DNA of 64,000 nt from Hydrangea macrophylla. Its lineage: Eukaryota > Streptophyta > Magnoliopsida > Cornales > Hydrangeaceae. The notes under the pieces were generated by a model that made no database searches, was not told the origin of the DNA, and saw only the letters and a list, made by a program, of their open reading frames with translations. Of this stretch, positions 1 through 10,382 are shown in pieces. The translations under genes and the position numbers were made by a program. The DNA is taken from contig CM066994.1 in the NCBI GenBank assembly GCA_033977485.1, positions 51,067,155-51,131,154 on the forward strand, written 5' to 3'. How positions within the stretch are numbered: the first letter of the stretch is position 1; every line of letters starts with the position of its first letter.

Positions 1-2
1 GT

Positions 3-3000
3 GGATCGGCGACGCCAAGTTTTGTCCAGACAGGAGGCCGTGTTGAAACCCAGTTCGACCGGACTCCACCTCTAGTTCGCGCTGCTGGGGGGCAAAGAAA
101 CAATGGGGGGTTTTGGACCCACCAGATCAACAATAATCAACAGTTGCCACCTCTACTAACCCCGGTAACAGGGGCTCAGCCTGAGGTAATTGCAACAATA
201 GGCCGTAACCCAGAGGTAATCGGCCAACAAGTGCCCCCAGGTAACACTGCTGGGGGGCAAAGGAATGATGATGATTTTTGGCCTCGTCAGGCCAATAACA
301 ACCCACAGCAACCACCACCCCCTGCGTTTGGTGCCCGACCTGCTGCGCAGCCTATTAACAGGGAGGAGTTGGTGGCGGCCATACATGAAGAGTATGGCCC
401 GTTCATGAGAAGGATGGAGAGGCCGACGTACCGACGGCCTTACCCGCCGGAAATTGACCAAGTTAATTTCCCACCAGGGTATAAAGTTCCGAACTTTACT
501 CTATTTTCGGGGGAAAGTGAGCATACCACGGTAGAGCACATAGGTCGGTTCATTGTGCAATGCGGCCATGCAGGCAATAGTGACCCTTTAAAATTAAGGT
601 TGTTCCTAAATTCGCTCACGGGCATAGCATTTTTGTGGTATGTCAATCTCCCGGCCAATTCAGTACGAAATTGGCCAGCAATGGAGGAATTGTTTCATGG
701 GCAGTTTTATAGGACTGAGCCCGAGATCTCGTTGGCAGATCTGTCTAGGATGCTCCAACTAGTGGGGGAGACCGTTGAAACATATATAGCCCGATTCAGG
801 AAGGCTAAGTACAGATGTAAGACAATATTGCCCGAGGAAGAATACGCAAAGATGGCTATGGGCGGAATGTCTTTCGAGCTTCGCAAAAAGTTCGAAGGGA
901 CCGATTTCCGTGATTTATTCGAGTTGGCTTCAAGGGCCGCCCGTTATGAGCGTATCCTGCTTGATGAACAGGAAAAGAAGAATTCTTCTAAGGGAACGTA
1001 TTACAAAGATCCCAATTACGAGGTCCATCTAGCAGATTGTGACCTCGAGGCAGAAATCGACATGGCTGAACTAATCTCTAAGCGGCCTATTGTGTGTAAT
1101 GCCTTGAACAAACCGGTCAATAATAACGCTGCTGCTAAAAAAATGACGTTCGAGGCAGGGAAAAATTACACATTTGACATAACAATGGCCGATCAGATTT
1201 TTGACGCCCTCTTGGCTGAAAAAGTGATCAGGCTAGGTGAAGGTCATCGGATACCCAAGGCCGATGACATAAAAAATAAGGAATATTGTAAGTGGCATAA
1301 TTCCTGGAAACACTCAACTAACAACTGCGTTGTTTTTCGTAATGTGATACAGGAGAACGTGGAGAAAGGAGTGTTCAAATTTTCGGACAAAGCTATGGGA
1401 GTTGATGCGAATCCGTTCCCACAGATCACTGGAACCAATATGGTAGTGCCCGATTTGACTAAGCTGACACGGCCAAGGGTCAAGATAGACTTGACCGACA
1501 GCGAGAAAGTCCCAAAGCAAAGGGAAGGAAAACAAATTGCCGTTTCAGGAACTGATAGGCCGAAGGTGACTATTCACGAGCTTCAGAGGACATACCAGGA
1601 ACGCAAGGAAGCAGAACTAAAGGCTGATGGAGCCCGGTCAACTACAGATAGCTTGATTATGGATTTACGACACCAACTAGAGCTGATTGAACAAGGCCTG
1701 TGTCCGAGGTGCAAGGCCGATATTAAGAAAGGGGCCTCTAGCCCAAGCAAAAGGCCTAGGGTTGAGGAACGACGAGAGTACAGCCCGAGAAGATCCGTGC
1801 ATGAGAGGCTTTCCTTGCCCAAACAGGGACGCCCAAAGCCCGAGTGGAAGCCAAAGCCGCCGCCAGCAAACAGTATGCCTAGCTCGAGTCATAGGGAAGG
1901 AAGGGAATATGGATCACGACCCACGATGAGTGCATCACAAAGGGTTGCAGCATCGGACATTCGCTCCCGAATGATACTCCCACCAAGAGTGAGTGATGGG
2001 AGATGGTATAGAGCTGAGCATCCAAAATTTCCAGCGATGCCTCAATACAGCAAGTCTCAGAAGAGGAGGTACCAGAGGCTGAGACAGGCCGAGAGGGAAC
2101 GGCAGCGCTCGCAAGGCCGTGTCCAGATTCCTCAAGAGTCCCTTCAGCGCAAGGCCGACAAACATATAACGGCCATGGAAGAAGATGAGCCCGTTTTCGA
2201 CAAGAAAGCGGGCAAAGGGGCAATGCATGCCACAGAGCGCTTGAAGAAACTGTTTGAACAAGAAAAGTGTGAGCCATCGGCCCATCTAATGGAGGAGGCT
2301 GATGATTATGAAGATGAGGATGATTCACCGATTCAATTCGGGACAATCCCGAAAAATCTATCCTCAAACATGGTGTTTACCTTGCCCATGTCATTTATGG
2401 CCAAACCGGATCAGCCAACGGCCATTGAAGGTGACGTAATAGAAGGCCGGACCAAGGAGTCGGCAGTAATAGAAAGTGTATGTTGGGGTGGTGGTGAGAC
2501 CGTCAGACCCAAGGTGGTAGAGGCTATGAGCAAGAACGTGGACACTACCGATATACAAACCGATCGGCCTAAGATAACCATCTTGAGGCCGAAAGGGATC
2601 CAAACTGAGGAGGGGCTGAAACCGGCGGGGCCAGTCAAGGTGGTTTTCGAAAAACCTACCTATCAAATGTCTCAACACCTGAAGCCGTTGTACGTAAAGG
2701 GTCACATTGAGGGAATCCCCGTGAATAGAATATTGATTGATGGGGGATCTACAATCAACATCATGCCCCAAATCATGCTGAGGATCCTTCAAAAATCTGA
2801 GTCGGAACTGATTCCGACCGAGATGAATGTTCAGAGCTTCACGGGCACACCATCTAAGACAAAGGGCATCTTGCCTCTGGAGCTGACGGTTGGAACCCAA
2901 ACGGCCATGACAGCCTTTTTCATTGTGGAGACATCGGCCGCCTACAACGCGTTGCTTGGCCGTGATTGGATCCATCCCAATTACTGCATCCCTTCCACTC

Positions 3001-3296
3001 TCCATCAATTGTTGATCTTTTGGAGAGATGATGAAGTGGAAGTGGTTGGGGCTGATACGAAGCCATTCGTAGCCCGGGTGCAGACGGCCGATGCAGTATT
3101 ATATGAAGATGATATCGGACCTATCAAATTACTAGGATGTGGCAAACTTGGTAGACCAAATGCAGCCACGTTCCGTAAAGAAATTCTACCAAACTTAAAG
3201 CTGGGTTATCACAATCTAAGTCGGACAGAAGAGTTAAGGCCGATAGAAATTAATGAACAAGAAGACTTTGATGGATCTACAGCCAATCGAAGTTAG
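3..3296 (+). CDS. Element A gag-protease polyprotein (Ty3/gypsy, Tat lineage), 5' end outside window
   Basis: The frame is already open at the window edge, so the true start lies upstream; no ATG was chosen. The N-terminus is Asn/Gln/Pro-rich and contains an imperfect duplication (GGQRNNGGFW and GGQRNDDDFW, each followed by an NNNxQQ stretch). A retrotransposon gag core follows at about residues 165-320 (FTLFSGES to ARYERIL). At about residue 430 is a Cys/His knuckle of the CKWHNSWKHSTNNC type. A long charged linker leads to an aspartic protease at about residues 890-1000, with active-site motif LIDGGSTINI and a downstream ALLGRDWIH. Gag should form the particle and bind RNA; protease should process the polyprotein. 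The frame ends in TAG and overlaps the RT frame by 44 nt in the +1 frame. No stop interrupts this part. Family assignment rests on the protease/gag style and on the dual RNase H downstream. Confidence 0.88.
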   Translation, partial: GSATPSFVQTGGRVETQFDRTPPLVRAAGGQRNNGGFWTHQINNNQQLPPLLTPVTGAQPEVIATIGRNPEVIGQQVPPGNTAGGQRNDDDFWPRQANNNPQQPPPPAFGARPAAQPINREELVAAIHEEYGPFMRRMERPTYRRPYPPEIDQVNFPPGYKVPNFTLFSGESEHTTVEHIGRFIVQCGHAGNSDPLKLRLFLNSLTGIAFLWYVNLPANSVRNWPAMEELFHGQFYRTEPEISLADLSRMLQLVGETVETYIARFRKAKYRCKTILPEEEYAKMAMGGMSFELRKKFEGTDFRDLFELASRAARYERILLDEQEKKNSSKGTYYKDPNYEVHLADCDLEAEIDMAELISKRPIVCNALNKPVNNNAAAKKMTFEAGKNYTFDITMADQIFDALLAEKVIRLGEGHRIPKADDIKNKEYCKWHNSWKHSTNNCVVFRNVIQENVEKGVFKFSDKAMGVDANPFPQITGTNMVVPDLTKLTRPRVKIDLTDSEKVPKQREGKQIAVSGTDRPKVTIHELQRTYQERKEAELKADGARSTTDSLIMDLRHQLELIEQGLCPRCKADIKKGASSPSKRPRVEERREYSPRRSVHERLSLPKQGRPKPEWKPKPPPANSMPSSSHREGREYGSRPTMSASQRVAASDIRSRMILPPRVSDGRWYRAEHPKFPAMPQYSKSQKRRYQRLRQAERERQRSQGRVQIPQESLQRKADKHITAMEEDEPVFDKKAGKGAMHATERLKKLFEQEKCEPSAHLMEEADDYEDEDDSPIQFGTIPKNLSSNMVFTLPMSFMAKPDQPTAIEGDVIEGRTKESAVIESVCWGGGETVRPKVVEAMSKNVDTTDIQTDRPKITILRPKGIQTEEGLKPAGPVKVVFEKPTYQMSQHLKPLYVKGHIEGIPVNRILIDGGSTINIMPQIMLRILQKSESELIPTEMNVQSFTGTPSKTKGILPLELTVGTQTAMTAFFIVETSAAYNALLGRDWIHPNYCIPSTLHQLLIFWRDDEVEVVGADTKPFVARVQTADAVLYEDDIGPIKLLGCGKLGRPNAATFRKEILPNLKLGYHNLSRTEELRPIEINEQEDFDGSTANRS

Positions 3297-4407
3297 AAGA
3301 CAGATGGCCCTTAAGGCCAGCATGGCCAGATGGTGTGCATATCTGGCCGATAGGAGATTAGAGATCGGCCCTGTAGACGGAATGATTAATCTGGCCGATT
3401 GTATCTATGAAGAAGAAACGCCAATAGAAGAGGAGATTCAAATGGATGAACTCGAAACGGCCACAGCCAAGCTTGATGACTTGAAGGCCGACGTACAGGA
3501 TCCACTATTGGAGATCAACCTGGGCAATGAAGGAGAGCACAAACCCACATATGTGAGTCAGGTGCTTGAACCGCAGTTCCAGGCCGATATCATTGCTCTC
3601 CTGCACAAATACAAGGATTGCTTTGCTTGGGATTACGACGAAATGCCCGGACTATCCCGAGAATTGGTGGAGCACCGATTGCCAATTAAGCCGGGCTTTA
3701 GGCCGTTCAAACAGCTCCCACGGCGCATGTCACCTGAAGTCACGATGAAGGTGAAAGAAGAAATTGAGAGGCTTTTGGGGGCTGGCTTCATTCAGACAGC
3801 CAGGTACGTGGAATGGGTATCAAATGTAGTCCCAGTGGTAAAGAAAAATGGTAAGCTGAGAGTTTGTATTGATTTCAGAAATCTAAACCTAGCTACCCCA
3901 AAAGACGAGTACCCTATGCCCATGGCCGATCAATTGATTGATTCGGCCGCCAAACATAAAATTTTGTCCTTCATGGACGGGCACTCAGGGTACAACCAGA
4001 TTTATATCGCTGAGCAGGATGTCCCGAAGACAGCTTTCCGGTGCCCGGGGGAAATTGGAACCTTTGAATGGGTTGTCATACCTTTCGGACTAAAGAACGC
4101 CGGCGCCACATATCAGAGGGCGATGAATTCAATCTTCCATGATATGATCGGGCATTTCATGGAGGTTTACATTGATGACGTCGTGGTAAAATCAAGTGAC
4201 AACGCCGATCATTTGAGAGACTTAGAAAAAGCATTTGAAAGAATGCGGGCTCACAAACTAAAAATGAACCCTCTCAAATGTGCTTTCGGCGTTTCAGCAG
4301 GGAACTTCTTAGGATTCCTGGTGCATCAAAGAGGGATAGAGGTTGACAAGAACAAGGCTCGAGCAATACAGGCAGCAAAGCCACCAGCCAATAAGAAAGA
4401 GCTTTAA
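3253..4407 (+). pseudogene. Element A reverse transcriptase segment of pol
   Basis: This is the N-terminal part of pol. After an acidic linker with INLGNEGEHKPTYVSQ and FAWDYDEMPG, both usual before Tat RTs, comes a full RT palm/finger core: VKKNGKLRVCIDFRNLN, FMDGHSGYNQI, the catalytic YIDDVVVKSS at about residue 305, and FGVSAGNFLGFLVHQRGIEV. It would copy the element RNA in the particle. The first ATG (3253) lies 9 nt after an in-frame TAG, inside the end of the gag-protease frame, so expression would need a frameshift or reinitiation. The frame stops at TAA 4405-4407 after KKEL. Homologous elements normally read through here into the LLGQINFLRRFI thumb/connection, which is present in the same frame directly downstream. 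The stop therefore looks like a single C-to-T mutation of a Gln codon. Confidence 0.88.
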
Positions 4408-6864
4408 AGGCTGCTCGGGCAGATTAATTTCCTGAGAAGATTCATCTCTAACTGTGCAGGAAAGACCCAAGTATGGACCCCATTATTGAAGATCAAGACC
4501 GACGAAGAGTTCAAGTGGGAAGACAGCCATCAACAGGCCTTTGAGGGAATTAAGCAATATTTGTCAACTTCTCCAGTTTTAATGCCACCCAAGAAGGGTA
4601 GGTACCTTAAATTGTATATATCGGCTTCTGAATGCTCTATAGGAAGTATGTTAGCTCAGGATAATGAGCAAGGAAATGAGCAAGCCGTTTATTACTTAAG
4701 CAGAGTATTAACTCCAATCGAGCAGCGCTATGCGCCGATTGAGAAATTATGTTTGGCATTGTATTTTTCATCACAGAAGTTAAGAACGTATATGTTGCCC
4801 GTTTCTACTTATATTATATGTCAAACCGATGTGATAAAATATATGTTGTCAAGACCAATCATGAGAGGCCGAATTGGAAAATGGACCTTGGCCCTGATGG
4901 AATTTGCCATCCAATACCGATCACAGCAATCGGTTAAAGGCCAGGCCATAGCCAATTTCTTGGCTGATCACCCAGACCCAACTGATCTGGGAGAAGTGCT
5001 ACCAGTGCCTAAAGTGTTAAACACTTCCTTGGTCCCTTGGACATTGATCTTTGATGGGTCCAAAAGCGCAGAAGGTGCTGGGGCAGGTGTGGTCATTGTA
5101 TCACCCAAATATAAGAAGACAAAAATGTCATTTCGGCTCGATTTCAAGTGCACAAACAACCAGGCCGAATACGAGGCATTAATTATCGGACTAGAGATAC
5201 TCCTTGAGTTGGGGGCATCGTCCGTACACATAAAGGGAGACTCGGGTCTGGTGATCGGGCAGATATCAGGAGAATTCCAGATAAAAAGTTGGGAATTATG
5301 CCCGTTTCACTCTGTCGCCACGCAGCTCATGGACGAGTTTGATGATATTAGCGTGAGTTATATCCCTAGGTCTACAAATACTGAGGCCGATAAGCTGGCT
5401 AAGACAGGATCGGCCTCGTCTCCTACGAAGGCTTTGGAAGACCAAGTTATCACGGTTCATGTCCGATCACTGCCTTCCGTTGCAAAGAGAGGTTGGTATG
5501 CTACTACTAATTCGGTCTTGATGGAGGACGACGACTGGAGAAGGCCTATCATCGAATACCTGAATCACCCAAATGTCAGGGTAGACCGAAAAGTTAGACT
5601 ATTCGCGGTCCGATTTGTGATACTCGATGGAGAATTGTTTAAAAGGCCCATCGGTGACGACGTGATTTTGAGGTGTTTAGGTAAAAAACAGGCCATGCAG
5701 GTGATGGCCGAAGTACATGAAGGGATCTGTGGGGCTCATCAGGCCTGTACAAAAATGAAATGGTTACTGAGAAGGTATAACTATTATTGGCCAGGCATGT
5801 TGAAGGATTGTATCAGCTATGCAAAGGGATGCCAAGCGTGTCAGAAGCATGGCCCGATCCAGCATGTACCGGCTAAAGAGCTCCAACCAATAATAAAACC
5901 ATGGCCGTTCAGAGGATGGGCTATGGATCTGATTGGCAAAGTCTTGCCACCATCATCAGGCCAACACTGTTTCATTATAGTGGCGACGGATTACTTCACT
6001 AAGTGGGCCGAGGCCATACCATGTAAAACGGTGACCCAGACCACCGTGATAAAATTCATTGAAGAGCACATCATACATCGATTCGGCCTCCCAGAAACCA
6101 TAACGGCCGACCAAGGATCTGTGTTCACAGGAGCTGAAACGACCGCTTTTGCGGAGAGCAGAGGGATTAAGATTCTCAATTCTACCCCGTACTATGCTCA
6201 AGCTAACGGTCAGGCTGAGTCAACCAATAAGATCCTTAAGGGGATCATTGAGAAGATGATCGATGAGAACCCTAGAGAGTGGGACAAGTTGTTGTCCGAG
6301 GCTCTCTGGGCCTATCGGACATCTAAGAGGTCCAGTACCGGGGTCACACCATTCATGTTGACTTACGGGCACGACGCTATGTTACCAATGGAGGTTACCG
6401 TCCGATCGGCCAGGAGAGCTTTACAGAACCAGCTTGAGCCTGCAGAGTACACAGAGGCTATGATAGCTGAGTTGGAGGGACTTGATGAAACGAGGCTCAT
6501 GGCTTTGGACTCGTTAAAAGTGCAGAAGCAGCGGGCCGCCCGAGCTTATAACAAGAGGGTAAAAGTAAAGTCTTTTAGTACAGAAGACTTGGTATGGAAG
6601 GCCGTTTTACCTATCGGGGACAAGGATAATCGGTACGGTAAATGATCGGTCAACTGGGAGGGTCCGTTCATTATACATCAGGTCAAGAATGGTGGTGCTT
6701 ACAGACTGCGGGATATGGATGGTGGTATTCATCCTAGATTAATAAACGGTCAGTACTTGAAGTCTTATTACCCTACTCTGTGGGAAACTATTGATTTGAA
6801 CTATAAACCAAATCCAGGATTAGAATATGACCAAATCATTAACTACGACCCTGAGCCCGAGTAA
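4408..6864 (+). pseudogene. Element A RNase H, second (archaeal-type) RNase H and integrase
   Basis: This continues the RT frame after the TAA at 4405. It holds the RT connection (LLGQINFLRRF), a classical gypsy RNase H (LKLYISASECSIGSMLAQD to FLADHP, about 4600-4970), and then a second RNase H of the archaeal type (LIFDGSKSAEGAGAGVVIV, TNNQAEYEALIIGLEI, about 5045-5410). Two RNase H domains are a hallmark of the Tat lineage. Integrase follows, with an HHCC zinc-binding region (HEGICGAH to CQACQKHG) and a DDE core (WAMDLIG, ITADQGS, QAESTN; about 5720-6400). The frame is cut by TGA 6643-6645 but continues with SVNWEGPFIIH to TAA 6862-6864, so the TGA probably replaced a Trp codon. I see no chromodomain, which also fits Tat. 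These two stops plus the gag/pol frame change make this copy non-autonomous. Confidence 0.88.
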
Positions 6865-6951
6865 CGAAAATGTGGTTTGTATTGATAGGCTGAGCACAGC
6901 TTACTTACAAATATATGCGAATAAAAATAAGTACAAAAGAGGAGTCGGTCT

Positions 6952-9900
6952 CTAGGCCGACTCAAAATTCCTAAGCTTAGCCTTCAAGTCTTCCCAGGTC
7001 TTGACGGCTCCAGACCGGTCCTTCTTGGCCCTTTCTAGCTTCTGGGCCCAAGCCCGAGATATGGGGATGCTGGTTTGTAATTGATCGCGGCATTTCTGGG
7101 CGTCGCCACCCAGTGAAGATAATGCCTCGTCAATTTTTTCAATGGAGGCGTTGTTGGTAACAACCTCGGCCTCACATTGGGCGAGTTGAGTTTTCAGTAC
7201 AGCAATTCGATTCTGCAGCCAAGTACCCCTGGCTAGAACTTGAGCACGGGAGGCCTTTCCTGCTTCGAACTTGGTTCTGGCCCCTTCCAAGAACTTCAAT
7301 GCTTTCTGACGGGAGCCTAAATGAAGTTCTGCATCCGCTTGAATCTTCGAGGCCGTTCTATCCATAAGACGGACGCTAGGAAGTCTTTCTTTGATCTCCA
7401 CGAGTATTGATAGCTGCCCGTCTGAAAGAGAAGGATCGGCCATGAGGGTGTTCAAAGCGGTGTCAACGTCAGCCGCAGCAGGAAGATTGGGAAGTTCTTG
7501 GTCAGCAAGCCCGAAGAGCAGGTCCTTGGCTTGTTGAAGGACGGAAGGTGAAACCGCTTCGGGCTCGAGGGGACCAAGGTCAAAAGCTCCCAGGTCCAGG
7601 CCCAAGAAGAAGTCATCGAAGGGAATGACGGGCACTGGGTCTGAAGGATCGGCCTGTTCAAGAGAATACAGTCAGGCATTGTTTTTGAAATCATACGAAT
7701 TAACGCAAAGTAACACAGCAATACCTGGGTATGATGATGAAGCGAGGCCGAGATTGTTTCGCGAATATCGGCCTCGCTTGGTTGAGAGAGTGTTTGAGAA
7801 GAAGAAGAAGGGAGGCCGGTTCCTGCGTCCGGACTCATCGAGGCCATTGTCGTCTGTGGGGCTTCTGTTTCAGGGACGGAGCCCGAGTTATCATCACCGG
7901 CCTCCACAGCAGACACTTCAGGAGGAGTGACCTCGGCCACCACCGGTCCTGGTATGATGTGAACAGGAGAGCTGATGGCGGTGGTAGGTGCCCCTTGACC
8001 GGCTGGAGTTTCGGTTTCAGAGGGGACGGTTTGATTTACTTCCTCCCCAGCAGCCTCGGTGGTAGGTTCAGCACCGGCCTCACCCTCAGTGCTGGAAGAA
8101 AGAACAACTTGCTCAGGGACTGGGCCAACATGAGCAAGGTCTTCGTCTCCGTCTCCGCTTGAAGGATCTAGAGGAGGCACGACGTGAAGTGGCATCACCC
8201 GAACGGCCACTCGTTCAAGATAAGCCGTCGCAGAGGCCGGTGATGTAGGGAGAGTTGGCGGAAGAGTCTGAGCAAGGTTTGGAAGTGGATCCTCTCCCGA
8301 ATCTTCATCAGCAAGCTGCAAAGATAGGACAAACGGATTAATATTAAATAAAAGGAATTCGGGCTCAAATCAAAAGGGGAAGAGCAAACCTGAACAGAGG
8401 CCGGTGTTTTTTGTTTCTTTTGGGGCGGACCTTTGCCCGGGGTTTGTTTACGAGCCAGTCTCTTGGCGACTTGTTTGCGCCGGGTTGGAGCTGCTGCTGG
8501 TATAGGGACATCGGCAACAATGGCCGATGTTGCAGTGAAAGGCACCAGGGCTTCAGCAGCGGTGCGTGGAAATATGTTTCGAGCCCGTTCACCCCACCAT
8601 TGGGTGAACTCTTCTGATACTATTGGCCGGGCAGAGAAGGGTTTAAAGTTGAACGCGGCTTTGAGCCGGGCTGACCTCTCTGTTATCTTCTTCACCTGCC
8701 CGTCGTTAACAATAAGGCCACGTTCAACCCAATCAACGTTGACAGTGATACCAGGGGGAACGGGCACTAGTTGAGTAAGCCCGAATTGGCGGGCATATAG
8801 AGGAGCAAAGTAGTACTCGGCCCCGCATTTATTGTTGGCTGACGGGATGCTTGGGCTAAAAATAATGTCTCTAGCTACTAAGTAGCTAGAAAAAATTTCA
8901 TTATAGGTAGACTGGGTGCCCGAACCCCAGTTTGAAGGGTTATTGGAGAGCTGGAGGAAAGAGGAGAATTGAAGGGAAAAGAATGGGGTGAAGAGATTGA
9001 CGTCCCGAGGGGAGCAACCCTGGTAAAAGAAGGAAAAACACTCTTCAAAAGAATGTACAGAAGGAGATACGTTCACGAATTGAATGGCGGAGATTGGAAT
9101 GTCGGCCAAGGGAGTAATGGTGGGTTAAAATTCAGGGAAGTAGGAGTGAAGCCACAATTGCAGAATCCACATCGGGCTCCCACCAGCACTGAAGCCCGAA
9201 TGAACGAAGTCTGTTGTGCCTCGGACCAAATGTGCCCAAACCAGCGTAGCCATGGCCAGTGGCTGCCCCGATGCAAGGGCCAGGGCTACGGTTGTATATT
9301 CTTTAGTGATGGCCTGGCTGGCTGAGCAGAAGAGATACTTGTTGAGCCAGTAGATAAGGAAGGCAGTGTGCTCTGCATCGGACACCGCCGTATCATCTGC
9401 TCCGATGTAGGCAGCAAGGAAACCACCAAAGGCCGTGATCGGCCTGTGAGAAACGGCCCCGTCCCTGACAATTTCTTGTTGAGGATAGGCAAAGCTGGCC
9501 GTCCCAACATTAAGCCCAGGAATGATCTCTTGTCCGTGGGGACGGAGGCCGAGCAGATAGCTAATATCTTTGACAGTTGGAGCCATTGGTCCGCAACGGA
9601 AAAGAAAGCCGTTGCAAGATGAGGACCAGAATAGTAAGGCAGAGAGAAGGAGAGGCCGGTCTATTTCAATGCGAGACCGGCTGAGCATGATTGCATCGTA
9701 GATGCCCGTTTGCTTCCAGACGGCGGCCTTAGAGGCCGAAACCCTAGTCACCCATTTGTCCCAGTCAGCGGCGGGGGTCGGCCATCCTCGAATGGGTTGG
9801 TTCGCCGTCTGGACCTTGGCCCAGTGAGCAGGGACTTGTAGGAATGTCTCGTTTCCTACCGGAGGAAAGAAAGGAAGGAAAGGCGCCGGAGGGTGGCCCA

Positions 9901-10093
9901 GAAACGCCGCGCCTAAGCCTGGAGCGACGGGAAAACCGTCGGAGGAGCTGTAGGGGGTGAGTTATTCGGTGGATAAGTCAGCGGCATGAGCTTTGGCCAA
10001 AGCCCTAACCTCCCTACAGCGATTTTGTGGCGGTGGAGCGTCTGCGAAGGATTTTTTTCCTTTGGAGGTGGCTGGAGCGGTTTTGGGAGCCAT
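6952..10093 (-). pseudogene. Antisense plant mobile domain (PMD) gene inside element A, three exons, two in-frame stops
   Basis: A spliced gene lies on the strand opposite to element A, between integrase and the 3' LTR. Exon 1 is 10093-8390, exon 2 is 8315-7725 and exon 3 is 7653-6952. The introns are 74 nt (8389-8316) and 71 nt (7724-7654), both GT...AG and both phase 0, so one frame runs through to TAG. About 998 codons result. Residues about 110-510 match the PMD (aminotransferase-like) family: DWDKWV, SRIEIDRPLLLSALLFW, LFRCGPMAPTVKDISYLLGL and FTQWWGERARNIF. Residues about 538-562 form a bipartite basic nuclear-localisation-like segment (RRKQVAKRLARK, then KKQK). Exon 2 is Pro/Thr/Glu-rich, and exon 3 is predicted coiled coil. 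Two TAA codons interrupt exon 1 (9964-9962 and 9127-9125), with clear homology on both sides. PMD proteins occur as host silencing factors and as passengers of plant transposons. The role of this one is unknown. Confidence 0.82.
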
Positions 10094-10215
10094 GGCAATG
10101 GAAGGAAGAAAGGTCGCCGGAAAAGATGAAGATAAGAGTGAGAAGCTCTGTGTTTGCTTGAATTGCTGAAGAAGGTAAAATATGAATGTGTGATGAGTTT
10201 TCGGACGTTGGGTGG

Positions 10216-10227
10216 TATTTAAATATC
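10216..10227 (-). promoter_or_regulatory. Possible TATA element of the antisense PMD gene
   Basis: On the minus strand the sequence reads ATATTTAAATAC, about 125 nt upstream of the PMD start codon at 10093. The position suits a plant core promoter with a leader of roughly 90 nt. Apart from this element and the polypurine tract, 10094-10368 shows no coding signal. This is an inference from position and composition only. Confidence 0.35.
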
Positions 10228-10368
10228 ACGACGCCGTAATCATGGCGCATTAAATGTAGGGTGACTGGTGGGATTCTCCATAACCTGACGTTAAGCTGCG
10301 TACTTGACGCGTGGCATATTTGAAATTCAAAACGTCACATCAATCAGGGCGGGACGTTTGATATGACC

Positions 10369-10382
10369 TTTTGGGGGGCAAT
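10369..10382 (+). promoter_or_regulatory. Polypurine tract of element A
   Basis: The stretch TTTTGGGGGGCAAT lies directly before the LTR start at 10383. Position and G-run fit a plus-strand priming site. The tract is short and has a few non-purines at the junction. Confidence 0.7.

Noticed and set aside
1879..3008. Long minus-strand frames across gag-protease of element A
   Set aside because: They have no domain, no splice-supported continuation and no upstream promoter signal. They are composition-driven shadows of the plus-strand frame.
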